A stretch of DNA of 48,045 nt from Conexivisphaera sp049976725. GTDB taxonomy: Archaea; Thermoproteota; Nitrososphaeria; Conexivisphaerales; Conexivisphaeraceae. Under the pieces are notes generated by a model that was given only the letters and a program-made list of their open reading frames with translations, searched no databases and was not told the origin of the DNA. Shown here in pieces: positions 32,726-39,868 of the stretch (within the stretch, counting starts at the first letter, position 1; each line of letters begins with the position of its first letter). The stretch spans positions 1 to 48,045 of the forward strand of contig JBMFHR010000007.1 in assembly GCA_049976725.1 (NCBI GenBank), given 5' to 3'. Position numbers and translations under genes: made by a program.

Positions 32726-33562
32726 GTGCGGCCGAACCCGGAGAGGCCCTGCGACGTCGTGGCGATAGTGAGCGGCGGCCCCGACAGCACGTGCTACGCC
32801 GTGCGCTGGATGCGCATGGGATGCAACGTGCACGCCCTGAGCTTCCTTTACGGGCAGAAGGGAGCGGGGGAAGTGGAGGCGGCGAGGCGCGCCCTGGCGC
32901 GCGCCGATCCCGCGCGCGGAAGCGGCTGGGGGAGGGTCGTCGAGCACCGGGTGCTCGACCTCTCGGCCCTGGGCGAGCTCTGGAGGGGGACGCAGCTGAC
33001 CGATGGCGCCGTGAGCGTCGAGAGGGCCTACTCGCCGTCGGTGGTGGTCCCGATCAGGAACGTCGTCATGCTGACGGTGGCTGCCGCGTACGCGTACTCG
33101 ATCATGGAGAGGGGGCGCGCGAGGGCGTACGTCATCTACGGGGCCCACTACGATGACGTTGCTCCCAGGCAGGACACGTGGGAGCCGCTCTACCCGGACT
33201 GCAGCCCCGAGTGCGCGGAGGCACTCCAGGCGGCCCTCGGTATCTGCCACTTCAGGTCGAGCAGGGGGCTGGAGATCTGGAGCCCCGCCCGGGAGGGGCT
33301 GAGGAAGTCACAGCTGCTGAGGGAGTGCCACGAGGTCCTCGGGGAAGCGATCTACGATACGTGGAGCTGCTACCTGAGCGGGCGCGTCCACTGCGGCGCG
33401 TGCGAGTCGTGCAGGAACAGGCACCGCGCGTTCCTGGAGGCCGGGCTGCCTGACTGCACGGTTTACGCGAGCCCGCCGGGCGACCCGTCGGAATTCGCCG
33501 CGGTTTCCGGCGGATACGTGCACAGGTCCTGCGCTAGATCAGCGAGCGGAGCTCCCTTATGA
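32726..33562 (+). CDS. queC: 7-cyano-7-deazaguanine synthase
   Basis: A 278-residue PP-loop ATPase that converts 7-carboxy-7-deazaguanine to preQ0, the precursor of archaeosine in archaeal tRNA. The PP-loop is SGGPDST (residues 16-22). FLYGQKG and VPIRNVVML are QueC signatures. The zinc site is CYLSGRVHCGACESCRNRH, with four cysteines. The C-terminal 30 residues are not conserved and overlap the convergent dehydrogenase gene by 29 bases. A deazapurine transporter gene lies 1.2 kb downstream. Confidence 0.88.
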   Translation: MRPNPERPCDVVAIVSGGPDSTCYAVRWMRMGCNVHALSFLYGQKGAGEVEAARRALARADPARGSGWGRVVEHRVLDLSALGELWRGTQLTDGAVSVERAYSPSVVVPIRNVVMLTVAAAYAYSIMERGRARAYVIYGAHYDDVAPRQDTWEPLYPDCSPECAEALQAALGICHFRSSRGLEIWSPAREGLRKSQLLRECHEVLGEAIYDTWSCYLSGRVHCGACESCRNRHRAFLEAGLPDCTVYASPPGDPSEFAAVSGGYVHRSCARSASGAPL

Positions 33563-34685
33563 GTCCCTCGATGCTCAGCTCGAGCCCGCTCAGCCTGCTC
33601 CTGATCCTGCTGGCGGAGACCTCGTTCGAGAACGCCCTCCTGACGGCCGTCGATAGGAGATCCTCGTCCACCCCGTAGTCGCCCAGCGTCCTCGCGAAGC
33701 CGACGGATTCCTGGAAGCTGGAGAGGACCTTGGTTGCTCCCTCGGGAGTTCCGTCGAACCCCGGATCTATTGCGCGCAGCATGCGCGTGGACTGCGCCGG
33801 CGAGGCCGTGTGGACGATGCGGGCCAGGGTCGGACCTATTATGGCGAGACCGCACCCGTGTGGGAGCGTGGGCCTCAGGCCGCTCAGGAAGTTCTCCACC
33901 GCGTGGATGAGGTTCGTGGGCGAGATGTCGATCGCGACCCCCGCCAGCATCGCGGCGTACATGAGCCAGTAGCGGTGCTCGATCGAGGACGGCTCGCGGG
34001 CCGCCAGCGGCAGGCTGCGCACCACGTTGCGGGCCACCACCTCTGAGATGTCCTGCGCCAGCGGGGGGCTGCCCGCGGTCGTGGCCGACTCGTAGGCGTG
34101 GTACAGCGCGTCGAACGACGTGCAGAGGATCTGCTCGCGCGGCATCGTCAGGGTGTACTTGGGATCGTCGAAGGAAGCGCGGGGGTAGACGACCTCGCCG
34201 CCTATCTTGTCACCGGTCGCTATGTCGGTGAGGTTCGCGTAGCGGTTGGCCTCGCTCCCGGTTCCGTGCGTCAGGTTGACCGCGTACACGGGAATGGAGG
34301 GGGAGGCCCTGGCCCGCCCGTATATGTAGTCTATGGCGCTTCCGCCGCCCACCGCTATGGCTGAGGCCACCTTGGAGACGTCTATGGCGCTTCCGCCGCC
34401 CACCGCTATGATCGCGCCAGCGCGCTCGGACTTCACGATCCTCGCGACGTCCTCCGCCTGGGCGGAGGGAGGATTGGGCGCCACACGATCGTAGATCGCG
34501 CGCTCCACGCCAGCCTCCGTGAGGAGGCTCTCGAGGTCGGCCAGGGCGCCGCTCGCCCTGGCCGCCGTCCTCCCGGTGACCACGACGACCTTCCTCACGC
34601 CGTCGAGCTCTCCCCTAAGGTGCCTGAGGACTCCGGGTCCCACGTATATCGATGCGCCGCCGTAGACCCAGTGGAACGCGTTCAC
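33534..34685 (-). CDS. Iron-type alcohol dehydrogenase family protein
   Basis: A 383-residue group III (iron-dependent) alcohol dehydrogenase-like enzyme. NAD-binding is by AIIAVGGGSAIDVSKVAS. The metal ligands appear in TSFDALYHAYES (Asp, His), NLIHAVENFLSG (His) and LPHGCGLAI (His). The substrate is unknown. Odd point: the phrase AIAVGGGSAID occurs twice, 17 residues apart, and is encoded by an exact 31-nt repeat. GTG 34685 lies 26 nt after the minus-strand TATA gcatttatc. The gene is divergent from the deazapurine transporter. Confidence 0.88.
   Translation of the reverse strand: MNAFHWVYGGASIYVGPGVLRHLRGELDGVRKVVVVTGRTAARASGALADLESLLTEAGVERAIYDRVAPNPPSAQAEDVARIVKSERAGAIIAVGGGSAIDVSKVASAIAVGGGSAIDYIYGRARASPSIPVYAVNLTHGTGSEANRYANLTDIATGDKIGGEVVYPRASFDDPKYTLTMPREQILCTSFDALYHAYESATTAGSPPLAQDISEVVARNVVRSLPLAAREPSSIEHRYWLMYAAMLAGVAIDISPTNLIHAVENFLSGLRPTLPHGCGLAIIGPTLARIVHTASPAQSTRMLRAIDPGFDGTPEGATKVLSSFQESVGFARTLGDYGVDEDLLSTAVRRAFSNEVSASRIRSRLSGLELSIEGLIRELRSLI
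34329..34410. repeat. Exact 31-nt direct repeat inside the alcohol dehydrogenase gene
   Basis: Bases 34329-34359 and 34380-34410 are identical and are 51 nt (17 codons) apart, in frame. They encode the NAD-loop phrase AVGGGSAID twice. The second encoded copy falls where family members normally have a different, diverged GG-containing stretch before a DY motif. Confidence 0.85.
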
Positions 34686-34710
34686 GTCAGCAGAGGTGCC
34701 GCTCGCCGAT

Positions 34711-34737
34711 AAATGCGTAGCGGCCGCAAACGCATTT
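34711..34737. promoter_or_regulatory. Symmetric divergent promoter between dehydrogenase and transporter
   Basis: The arms aaatgcgt (34711-34718) and acgcattt (34730-34737) flank gcggccgc. Each arm coincides with a TATA-like element: the left reads gcatttatc on the minus strand for GTG 34685, the right reads gcatttag on the plus strand for GTG 34762. A dimeric regulator could control both. Confidence 0.45.
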
Positions 34738-34761
34738 AGGGTGCCAGGGCGGCGCCGGATC

Positions 34762-35490
34762 GTGGGACCGCAGCTCGAGCTCTTGGCCTGGGCGATCGTT
34801 GTGTTCGGCGCGGCAGCGGCGATCTACAGGTTGCTCGTCTCGGCGCTGAGGGCTGACCCGACGCTCGCCGCGGCCGCGCTCTACCTGGTCCTGATGACGA
34901 TATCACAGTACGCGGCGTCGAAGGTGACCGTCTACCTGTGGTTCGGGGTGCCCGCGGGGACCGCCACTTACGTGGCCACGGTGGCCATGCTGGACATAGT
35001 CGTGATGAGGGAGGGCTTCAGGTACGCCAGGAACCTCGTGATGATAGGGCTGGCATCGCAGGCGCTCATAACGGTCGCCAATGCGTCGGTCCTGTCGATG
35101 CCGGCTATCTCGGCGCCCGAGGGCGTCTACGCGTACGTCTTCGGGGTCTCGGCGAGGATCGCGCTGGCGTCAGCCGCGGCCTACCTGGCGGCCGAGCTGA
35201 CCGACGCGTACGTGGTGTACAGGATCAGGCACGCGATCTGGAAGAGGGTGCTGTACTCGGATCCAGTGGCCATGGCTGTCGACACTATGATCTTCGTCCC
35301 GCTCGCGTTCTACGGGGTGCTCCCTGGGAGCGTGCTGGAGAGCACCATGCTGGGGCTCCTCCTGGCCAAGTGGTCGCTCTCCCCAGCGGTCCTCGGGCTC
35401 GTCTACGCCAACAGGAGGTTCCTGCTAAGGGATGTCTACGAGGCTTACCCGCGGCCGGATCGACCGGGACCGCGGCGCGCCGCGCAGTAG
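34762..35490 (+). CDS. Queuosine-precursor transporter family protein (YhhQ/VUT, PF02592)
   Basis: A 242-residue membrane protein with about six helices. YhhQ/VUT hallmarks are TISQYAASKVTVYLWFGVPAGTATY (core ASKVTVYLWFGVPAGT), LDIVVMREGFRYAR, and AAELTDAYVVYRIR followed by SDPVAMAVDTMIF. Family members import preQ0/preQ1-type deazapurines, which fits the nearby queC. The GTG at 34762 follows a TATA-like element by 27 nt; GTG 34741 is the alternative. The Arg/Pro-rich C-terminus overlaps the convergent ABC1-kinase gene by 46 bases. Confidence 0.82.
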   Translation: MGPQLELLAWAIVVFGAAAAIYRLLVSALRADPTLAAAALYLVLMTISQYAASKVTVYLWFGVPAGTATYVATVAMLDIVVMREGFRYARNLVMIGLASQALITVANASVLSMPAISAPEGVYAYVFGVSARIALASAAAYLAAELTDAYVVYRIRHAIWKRVLYSDPVAMAVDTMIFVPLAFYGVLPGSVLESTMLGLLLAKWSLSPAVLGLVYANRRFLLRDVYEAYPRPDRPGPRRAAQ

Positions 35491-37025
35491 GCCAGTCCGG
35501 CCGCGAGCGCGGGTGCTGAGGCCGCGAGGACGAGCGGCGTCGCACGGGGGACCAGGAACCAGGCCGCCAGGCCCGCGGCGCCGGCGCCTGCGGCGAGGCC
35601 GGGGATGAGGCAGCCGAGGTCGCGGGCGCCGGAGGGATCATCCTCGCTCAGGCGCTCCCTCAGCAGCGTGGGGAGCTCAAGCGCGTCCCCCAGCGATCTG
35701 GCGAGCTTCCTGATCCTCCGGGCTATCTCTTCCCTGTAGACCTCCGACTCCAGGCCCTCCTCCCTCAGGACGGACGAGAGCACGGGGAGGAACCTGAACT
35801 CGGGATCCAGCGCCTTGCAGACGCCCTCGAGCACTATTATCATCCTGACGTAGAGCACGAGGTTCCTCGGCAGCCTGAACGGGAACCCGTGTATGGCCCT
35901 CCCCGCCGCCCTGAGCAGCTCATCCACGTCGGATTGCGACGTCACCCCCTCGCCCCTAGCATTCTCCAGCATGAGCTGGATGGCCCTCATCAGGAGCCTC
36001 CTGTCGGCGCCCGGCTGCACGGCGCCGAGCTCGGAGAGCGACTCAAGGACCCACTCGGGATCGCCCTCCACGATCGCCCTGTAGAGCCTGATCATGGACA
36101 GCCGCGTCCTCCGGTCCAGCCTCCCCACCATGCCGAAGTCGTAGAGGATTATCCTCCCGTCGGGCGCCACGGATATATTGCCAGGGTGAGGATCCGCGTG
36201 GAACGCCTCGCCGCTCAGCACCATTCCCAGGAAGAGCCTGGCAAGCCTGTTGGCGAGCCTCCTCCGATCGATGCCGGCGGCCTCGATGCCGCGCACGTCG
36301 GTGACCTTGATGCCCGGCACGTACTCCATGACCAGCACGCGGCCCGTCGAGAGCTCGCGCACGACGCGCGGCACGATTATCTTCCTGCCGGACAGCGACC
36401 TGCCTATCTGCTCCATGTTGGAGGCCTCCTTCCTGAAGTCCAGCTCCTCGTAGATCGTGGACTCGACCTGATCGAGCGCCGAGGACAGCGAGAGGCGCAC
36501 GGAAGGATCCAGCACCCACCCGAAGCGCCGCAGCAGGGTCCTGAGGGCCGCTATGTCCTCCTCAACGCGCTCCCTAACGCGGGGCCTCTGGACCTTGACC
36601 ACGACGTCCTTGCCGGCGTACCTGGCCCTGTAGACCTGGCTGAGGCTCGCGCCCGATACCGGCTCGGGGTCGAACTCCTCGAAGACCTCGCCTATCGGCC
36701 TCCCCAGCTCGTACTCTATCAGCGGCTTGACCTCGCTGAAGTCGTCCGGCGGCACCTCGTCCTGCAGCTTGGAGAACTCGGCCATGTACGGATCAGGCAG
36801 CACGTCGGGGCGGACGGAGAGCACTTGGCCGAGCTTTATGAAGAGGGGGCCCAGTTCTATGAACGCCCTGACGGCCCGGGCCGCGTGCGACCTCATCCTC
36901 TCCGCGTCGGCGCCGTGCAGGTGCCCCCTGCTCCTGCGGTACCTAGAATCGTCCCTGGAGAACGTGATCGCCAGTGGGGCGAGCCTGAGAGCCAGCTCCA
37001 GGGTCCTCAGGTATGCTCTGGGCAT
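35445..37025 (-). CDS. ABC1/UbiB-family atypical kinase
   Basis: A 526-residue protein of the ABC1/ADCK/UbiB family. The N-terminal KxGQ-type motif is FIKLGQVLSVRPDVLP, the Ala-rich loop is SGASLSQVYRA, the ATP Lys is in VVVKVQRP, and the catalytic loop HADPHPGN and metal-binding YDFGMVG follow. Two C-terminal hydrophobic segments anchor it. Family members support isoprenoid-quinone or lipid metabolism through ATPase activity; a quinone role fits the complex I genes but is inference. It is the last gene of an operon with hsp20 and a small protein; its ATG directly abuts the upstream stop. Confidence 0.9.
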   Translation of the reverse strand: MPRAYLRTLELALRLAPLAITFSRDDSRYRRSRGHLHGADAERMRSHAARAVRAFIELGPLFIKLGQVLSVRPDVLPDPYMAEFSKLQDEVPPDDFSEVKPLIEYELGRPIGEVFEEFDPEPVSGASLSQVYRARYAGKDVVVKVQRPRVRERVEEDIAALRTLLRRFGWVLDPSVRLSLSSALDQVESTIYEELDFRKEASNMEQIGRSLSGRKIIVPRVVRELSTGRVLVMEYVPGIKVTDVRGIEAAGIDRRRLANRLARLFLGMVLSGEAFHADPHPGNISVAPDGRIILYDFGMVGRLDRRTRLSMIRLYRAIVEGDPEWVLESLSELGAVQPGADRRLLMRAIQLMLENARGEGVTSQSDVDELLRAAGRAIHGFPFRLPRNLVLYVRMIIVLEGVCKALDPEFRFLPVLSSVLREEGLESEVYREEIARRIRKLARSLGDALELPTLLRERLSEDDPSGARDLGCLIPGLAAGAGAAGLAAWFLVPRATPLVLAASAPALAAGLAYCAARRGPGRSGRG

Positions 37026-37262
37026 TCAGCGGCCCTTCCGGGACGCCATCGGCAGGAACTCCAGCAGCAGGTGCAACAACGGATGTTCCCTCGGATCGAA
37101 AGCGTCGAAGTGCACCTCGTAGAAGTCGTCGTACTCGCGCACGTGGAGCCCCTTGGGCCCCCTGTACTGGGCCCGGGCGCCCATGGGGAGGCCGAGCGGT
37201 GTCTCCTCGAACCATGGGGGAAGTCCCGCCATTATCTCCTTGCTTATCCTGATGCTCCACAT
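37026..37262 (-). CDS. Small conserved-looking protein of unknown function
   Basis: I do not recognise this 78-residue protein. It is soluble, Pro/Gly-rich in the middle (LPPWFEETPLGLPMGARAQY), then acidic and His-containing (REYDDFYEVHFDAFDPREHP), with a Leu-rich helix near the end (LLHLLLEFLP). Its ATG lies two bases after the hsp20 stop, and its stop directly abuts the ABC1-kinase ATG. Tight packing on both sides argues that it is a real gene whose product works with one of them. Confidence 0.7.
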   Translation of the reverse strand: MWSIRISKEIMAGLPPWFEETPLGLPMGARAQYRGPKGLHVREYDDFYEVHFDAFDPREHPLLHLLLEFLPMASRKGR

Positions 37263-37263
37263 A

Positions 37264-37644
37264 TCACTCAACTTTGACGCTCCTGGCGCCCTTCACGGGC
37301 ACCCTCACGGTGAGGACCCCGTTCTCGTACTTGGCGGTGACCTCCCCCTCGGGATCCGGTGTGAGCGGGAGGGGTATCACGCGGTGCAGCTTCAGGGGCC
37401 TCTGCTCCCAGTGGAACACGACGCCGTCCTGCGCCTCCCTCTTGGCCGATATCGTGAGCACGGATCCGCTCAGCGTCGTCTTTATCGACTGCTTGTCGAA
37501 GCCGGCCATGTCAGCCACGACCACCAGCTCGGATCCCTCCTCATATATGTCGATGGGCGGCATTATGAGCTCGAAGAACGCCCTGGAGCGGGAGCTCAGT
37601 TCCCTCGAGAGCTCCCTCGAGAGGTACTTGGCGAGATCGCTCAT
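37264..37644 (-). CDS. hsp20: Small heat-shock protein, Hsp20/alpha-crystallin family
   Basis: A 126-residue chaperone. A short N-terminal helix precedes an alpha-crystallin domain (PPIDIYEEGSELVVVADMAG to the end), with the late family hallmark YENGVLTVRVPV. The C-terminal I-x-I/V anchoring motif is represented by SVKVE, weakly. It would form oligomers that hold unfolding proteins. It is first in a three-gene operon, so the ABC1 kinase is probably co-induced by heat stress. It is read from a leaderless ATG. Confidence 0.92.
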   Translation of the reverse strand: MSDLAKYLSRELSRELSSRSRAFFELIMPPIDIYEEGSELVVVADMAGFDKQSIKTTLSGSVLTISAKREAQDGVVFHWEQRPLKLHRVIPLPLTPDPEGEVTAKYENGVLTVRVPVKGARSVKVE

Positions 37645-37665
37645 TGCGATTCTTAGGGCAAATGG

Positions 37666-37677
37666 TCATAATTATGA
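37666..37677 (-). promoter_or_regulatory. hsp20 promoter: TATA box within a 12-bp palindrome
   Basis: tcataattatga is a perfect palindrome whose AT core is centred about 27 nt upstream of ATG 37644. TATA and palindrome coincide, as in archaeal heat-shock promoters where a repressor competes with TBP. Confidence 0.5.
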
Positions 37678-37944
37678 GTTTCGCGGCTTCCCGGGTCTCC
37701 GTCAACCTAAGCCAGATCTACCGTCCGAACCCGGCGATATCTTTGTCCGATCCGATACGGGCCACGCGCGGATACGGATCGGCGGAGGACCCCGCTTGGA
37801 TCCCCGCGCTCACCCGCTCCCTTCACCTCCACCCCTCCGACAATCCACTCAGGAACCTTTGGAAGGAGGATGGCCAGCGCGTGGGGTAAGGAGCTGGGAC
37901 GCTCGTGACCTTAACCCGGCGAGGGAGCTCAGTCCCTCGTCCGA

Positions 37945-37998
37945 GCGGGTCCTGGCTCTGATTCCTTCACGGCTGCGCGCTCGCGAACGCGGGCCTGG
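37945..37998 (+). repeat. Imperfect repeat copy B (relic?)
   Basis: Partner of 5-71 at the other end of the window. Its second block is in frame with the reading ALANAGLDGASWGGAPGIRP, which continues to a stop at about 38096. A TGA and a 13-base deletion relative to copy A break the frame upstream, as expected of a decayed gene. Confidence 0.4.
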
Positions 37999-38106
37999 AC
38001 GGGGCCAGCTGGGGTGGTGCCCCCGGAATACGGCCCGGGAATGGCGCGCCCGAGGAGCACACCGGCCGGCCCGAGCTGGAGCCCGTGACGCAATAAATTG
38101 AGGATG

Positions 38107-38115
38107 GTTTATATG
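38107..38115 (+). promoter_or_regulatory. TATA box for the MoaC-like gene
   Basis: The sequence gtttatatg is centred 27 nt upstream of GTG 38138. Confidence 0.65.
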
Positions 38116-38137
38116 AAGGGCCGCGCCCGAGGAACGC

Positions 38138-38971
38138 GTGCGGGAGGCTACTGTGACGGGCTTCCTATCGACGGAGAGGGATGTGGCCGCCGAGCTGGCG
38201 ATGAGGGGCGTGAGCGGCCTCGGGAACGCCGCGGCGGTGGCCAAGGTGGTTGCGATATCCTCGGCCAAGCTCGCCTGGAGGTACGTGCCTGCGCTGCCCC
38301 GCTCGCTCCTCGCGGCCACGTACGCGGCTGTCAGGTACGAGGAGGACGGCATGAGGATCTGGGTGATGGTCAAGTCAGAGCTAGAGGACGGCGCGCAAGC
38401 CTACGCTGCGTTCGGCGCGTTCGCCGGACTCCTGGCTGCCTGGAACACGGTCAAGGGCTGCTCGAGGTCCTGCAGGCCCAGCTCCAGGAGGCCGTGCACC
38501 GCGGGTAACGTGCGCGGCATACTCGGGCTGCGCGCAGTGGATGTCCAGTGGGAGGAGGTGGAGGGAGCTGATAACTCGGGCGGGCCACCCGAGGTCGGGT
38601 TCTTCGACGTCTCCGAGGAGCCCCTCTACGATGGTCTCGCGCAGGCGATGGGTTCCGTTCGCCCAGTGAGCCGTGACGAGCGGGTGGCGAGGGAGGCCGA
38701 GCGGGTGGCGAGGGAGGCCGCGCCGAGGGCATGGGAGATCCTGCCGCTGGTCCACATGAACGAGATAACGTCTCTGAGCGCCAGCTCGAGGCTGGAGGAC
38801 GGGTCCCTGAAGCTGGCGCTCGAGGTCGAGAACCGCGGGAGGACGGGTTCGGCGATGGAGGCGGCGTTCGGCGTAGGCGTGGCTCTCATCAACGCCTGGG
38901 CCACGGAAGGCGGCGATAAGGTGGTAGAGGGCGTGGAGGTCCTGAGGTCGCTCAAGGTGCCGCGCGACTAG
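38138..38971 (+). CDS. Tandem, degenerate MoaC-like protein
   Basis: A 277-residue protein of two MoaC-like halves. Half one (about 1-135) follows the E. coli MoaC layout: GNAAAVAKVVAISSAKLAW, YVPALP, then GAQAYAAFGAFAGLLAAWN. Half two (about 150-277) has RAWEILPLVHMNEITS, GRTGSAMEAAFGVGVAL and a closing VEVLRSLKV. MoaC acts after MoaA in cyclic pyranopterin monophosphate synthesis. Mapped by eye, half one keeps Lys67 (K44) and Lys131 (K106) but loses His77, Glu112 and Glu114. Half two keeps His77 (H206) and Glu114 (E241) but loses Asp128 and Lys131. It is either one asymmetric pseudodimer active site or a non-catalytic MoaC relative. The Cys-rich linker SRSCRPSSRRPC is odd. Confidence 0.6.
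   Translation: MREATVTGFLSTERDVAAELAMRGVSGLGNAAAVAKVVAISSAKLAWRYVPALPRSLLAATYAAVRYEEDGMRIWVMVKSELEDGAQAYAAFGAFAGLLAAWNTVKGCSRSCRPSSRRPCTAGNVRGILGLRAVDVQWEEVEGADNSGGPPEVGFFDVSEEPLYDGLAQAMGSVRPVSRDERVAREAERVAREAAPRAWEILPLVHMNEITSLSASSRLEDGSLKLALEVENRGRTGSAMEAAFGVGVALINAWATEGGDKVVEGVEVLRSLKVPRD
38678..38719 (+). repeat. Exact 21-bp tandem duplication in the MoaC-like gene
   Basis: The unit 38678-38698 is repeated without change at 38699-38719, giving ERVAREA twice in the linker before the second domain. It probably only lengthens a helix. Confidence 0.85.
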
Positions 38972-39287
38972 GACCGGGCGCGGCACCCGCCTCCTGGACC
39001 TTGGATATCTTGCCCTCTATGCTCAGGCTCGCGTCGAGCCTCCGATCTATCTTCACGAAGAAATCGATCCTCGCCACGCCCATGCGGGCCAGCTCGGACT
39101 CTATCGAGGAGAGCAGCGACGCGAGCTGCTGATAATCCTCGAGCTCGACGTCCGTGAAGCCGGCGCCCACCCTGTGAGGCAGTCCGGAGCCGGCTATCAC
39201 CGAGACGGCGCGTGAGACGTACTTGGAGACGCTCGTCCCGTGCGTCCCTATGGGCACCACGGATATGCTGACCACCATCTTGGCCAT
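38952..39287 (-). CDS. MTH1187-family thiamine-binding protein (DUF77)
   Basis: A 111-residue ferredoxin-like-fold protein of the MTH1187/YkoF-like family, begun by VVSISVVPIGTHGTSVSKYV and followed by GFTDVELEDYQQLASLLSSIE. Members bind thiamine or a related ligand as tetramers or larger assemblies. The role in this cluster is not known. Its 3' end overlaps the convergent MoaC-like gene by 20 bases. It lies downstream of the DUF5320-like pair, separated by 114 bases with its own AT-rich promoter. Confidence 0.78.
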   Translation of the reverse strand: MAKMVVSISVVPIGTHGTSVSKYVSRAVSVIAGSGLPHRVGAGFTDVELEDYQQLASLLSSIESELARMGVARIDFFVKIDRRLDASLSIEGKISKVQEAGAAPGPSRAAP

Positions 39288-39311
39288 TCGCTGACGAATG
39301 ACGCTGCCCAG

Positions 39312-39344
39312 ATATCTGCGTTTTCACGCCGGACGCGCAGATAT
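39312..39344. promoter_or_regulatory. Inverted repeat upstream of the MTH1187-family gene
   Basis: The arms atatctgcg and cgcagatat (9 bp) are separated by 15 nt and lie 25-57 nt upstream of ATG 39287. The adjoining 39350-39374 is nearly pure A/T and could hold the TATA box. This is a possible operator or leader hairpin. Confidence 0.4.
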
Positions 39345-39401
39345 GTGCGGAAAAATAAAAATATAAAAATAAACTTGTGTCACATGACGCTTATCTGACG
39401 G

Positions 39402-39620
39402 TCAGGGCGCGGCACCAACGTTCGGCGATCCCCTGAGCGCCGCTATTCTGGACCTGACGGCCGCCAGCTGTGCCTCCAGCGCAGCGGCGTAGGCCTCCAG
39501 GAAGGCCACCTCCACCTGTGGCTGCCAGAGGAAATAACCCGGGCCGTAGAGGTAGCCCGGTCCCCACGGGCAACGCCAGCCGCGCCACGGTGGCCAGGGA
39601 GCCCATCCCCACCAGGCCAT
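39402..39620 (-). CDS. DUF5320-like small protein B
   Basis: A 72-residue protein with a Trp/Gly/Pro-rich N-terminus (WWGWAPWPPWRGWRCPWGPG) and a C-terminal coiled-coil helix (VEVAFLEAYAAALEAQLAAV). This is the two-part build of DUF5320 proteins, which often neighbour NifX/NifB-cofactor and Mrp/NBP35 proteins in anaerobes. It is a paralogue of the gene immediately upstream (compare AFLEAYAAALEAQL with AYLESYARQLEDEL). gaggtg precedes its ATG, five bases after that gene's stop. Function unknown. Confidence 0.7.
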   Translation of the reverse strand: MAWWGWAPWPPWRGWRCPWGPGYLYGPGYFLWQPQVEVAFLEAYAAALEAQLAAVRSRIAALRGSPNVGAAP

Positions 39621-39625
39621 GCCGA

Positions 39626-39853
39626 TCACCTCGAGCCCTTCTTCAGCTCGTCGATCCTGGCCCTGACCCTCGAGAGCTCGTCCTCCAGCTGCCTGGCGTA
39701 GGACTCTAGGTACGCTAGCTCGGACTGCGGGGATGGATACGGGTAGCCCGCGTAGGGACCCCAGTACGCTGGGTCCCAGCCGTAGGGCTGTCCGTACCAG
39801 CCCCAGCAGCCGCCGCGCCATCCGTGCCAACCTCCACCAGCGCGTCCCCACAT
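39626..39853 (-). CDS. DUF5320-like small protein A
   Basis: A 75-residue protein. Residues 1-40 are extremely Gly/Trp/Tyr-rich with one Cys (WHGWRGGCWGWYGQPYGW); residues 45-72 form a charged coiled coil (YLESYARQLEDELSRVRARI). I assign it to the DUF5320 type by composition and architecture. Its promoter carries the perfect palindrome at 39869-39888, shared with the CDF-NifX transporter gene, suggesting both respond to the same metal or cluster signal. It is first in a two-gene unit. Low complexity makes homology searches unreliable. Confidence 0.7.
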   Translation of the reverse strand: MWGRAGGGWHGWRGGCWGWYGQPYGWDPAYWGPYAGYPYPSPQSELAYLESYARQLEDELSRVRARIDELKKGSR

Positions 39854-39868
39854 CTCGCATCACCGCCA

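Larger units (their letters stand above)
37645..38137. other. 493-base gene-free region with hairpins and a relic
   Basis: No gene is convincing here. It contains the hsp20 promoter (37666-37677). A hairpin lies at 37747-37782 (arms ccgatccg/cggatcgg, extended by matching ata steps), another at 37920-37939 (cgaggga/tccctcg), and repeat copy B at 37945-37998. An open tail ending in TAA near 38096 reads PGNGAPEEHTGRPELEPVTQ and could be the degraded C-terminus of a transposase-like protein. The promoter of the MoaC-like gene closes the region. Confidence 0.4.

Noticed and set aside
35889..37277. Long plus-strand frame opposite the ABC1-kinase gene
   Set aside because: It is the antisense shadow of a well-supported kinase with all family motifs; its translation is His/Arg/Pro-rich with no domain signal.
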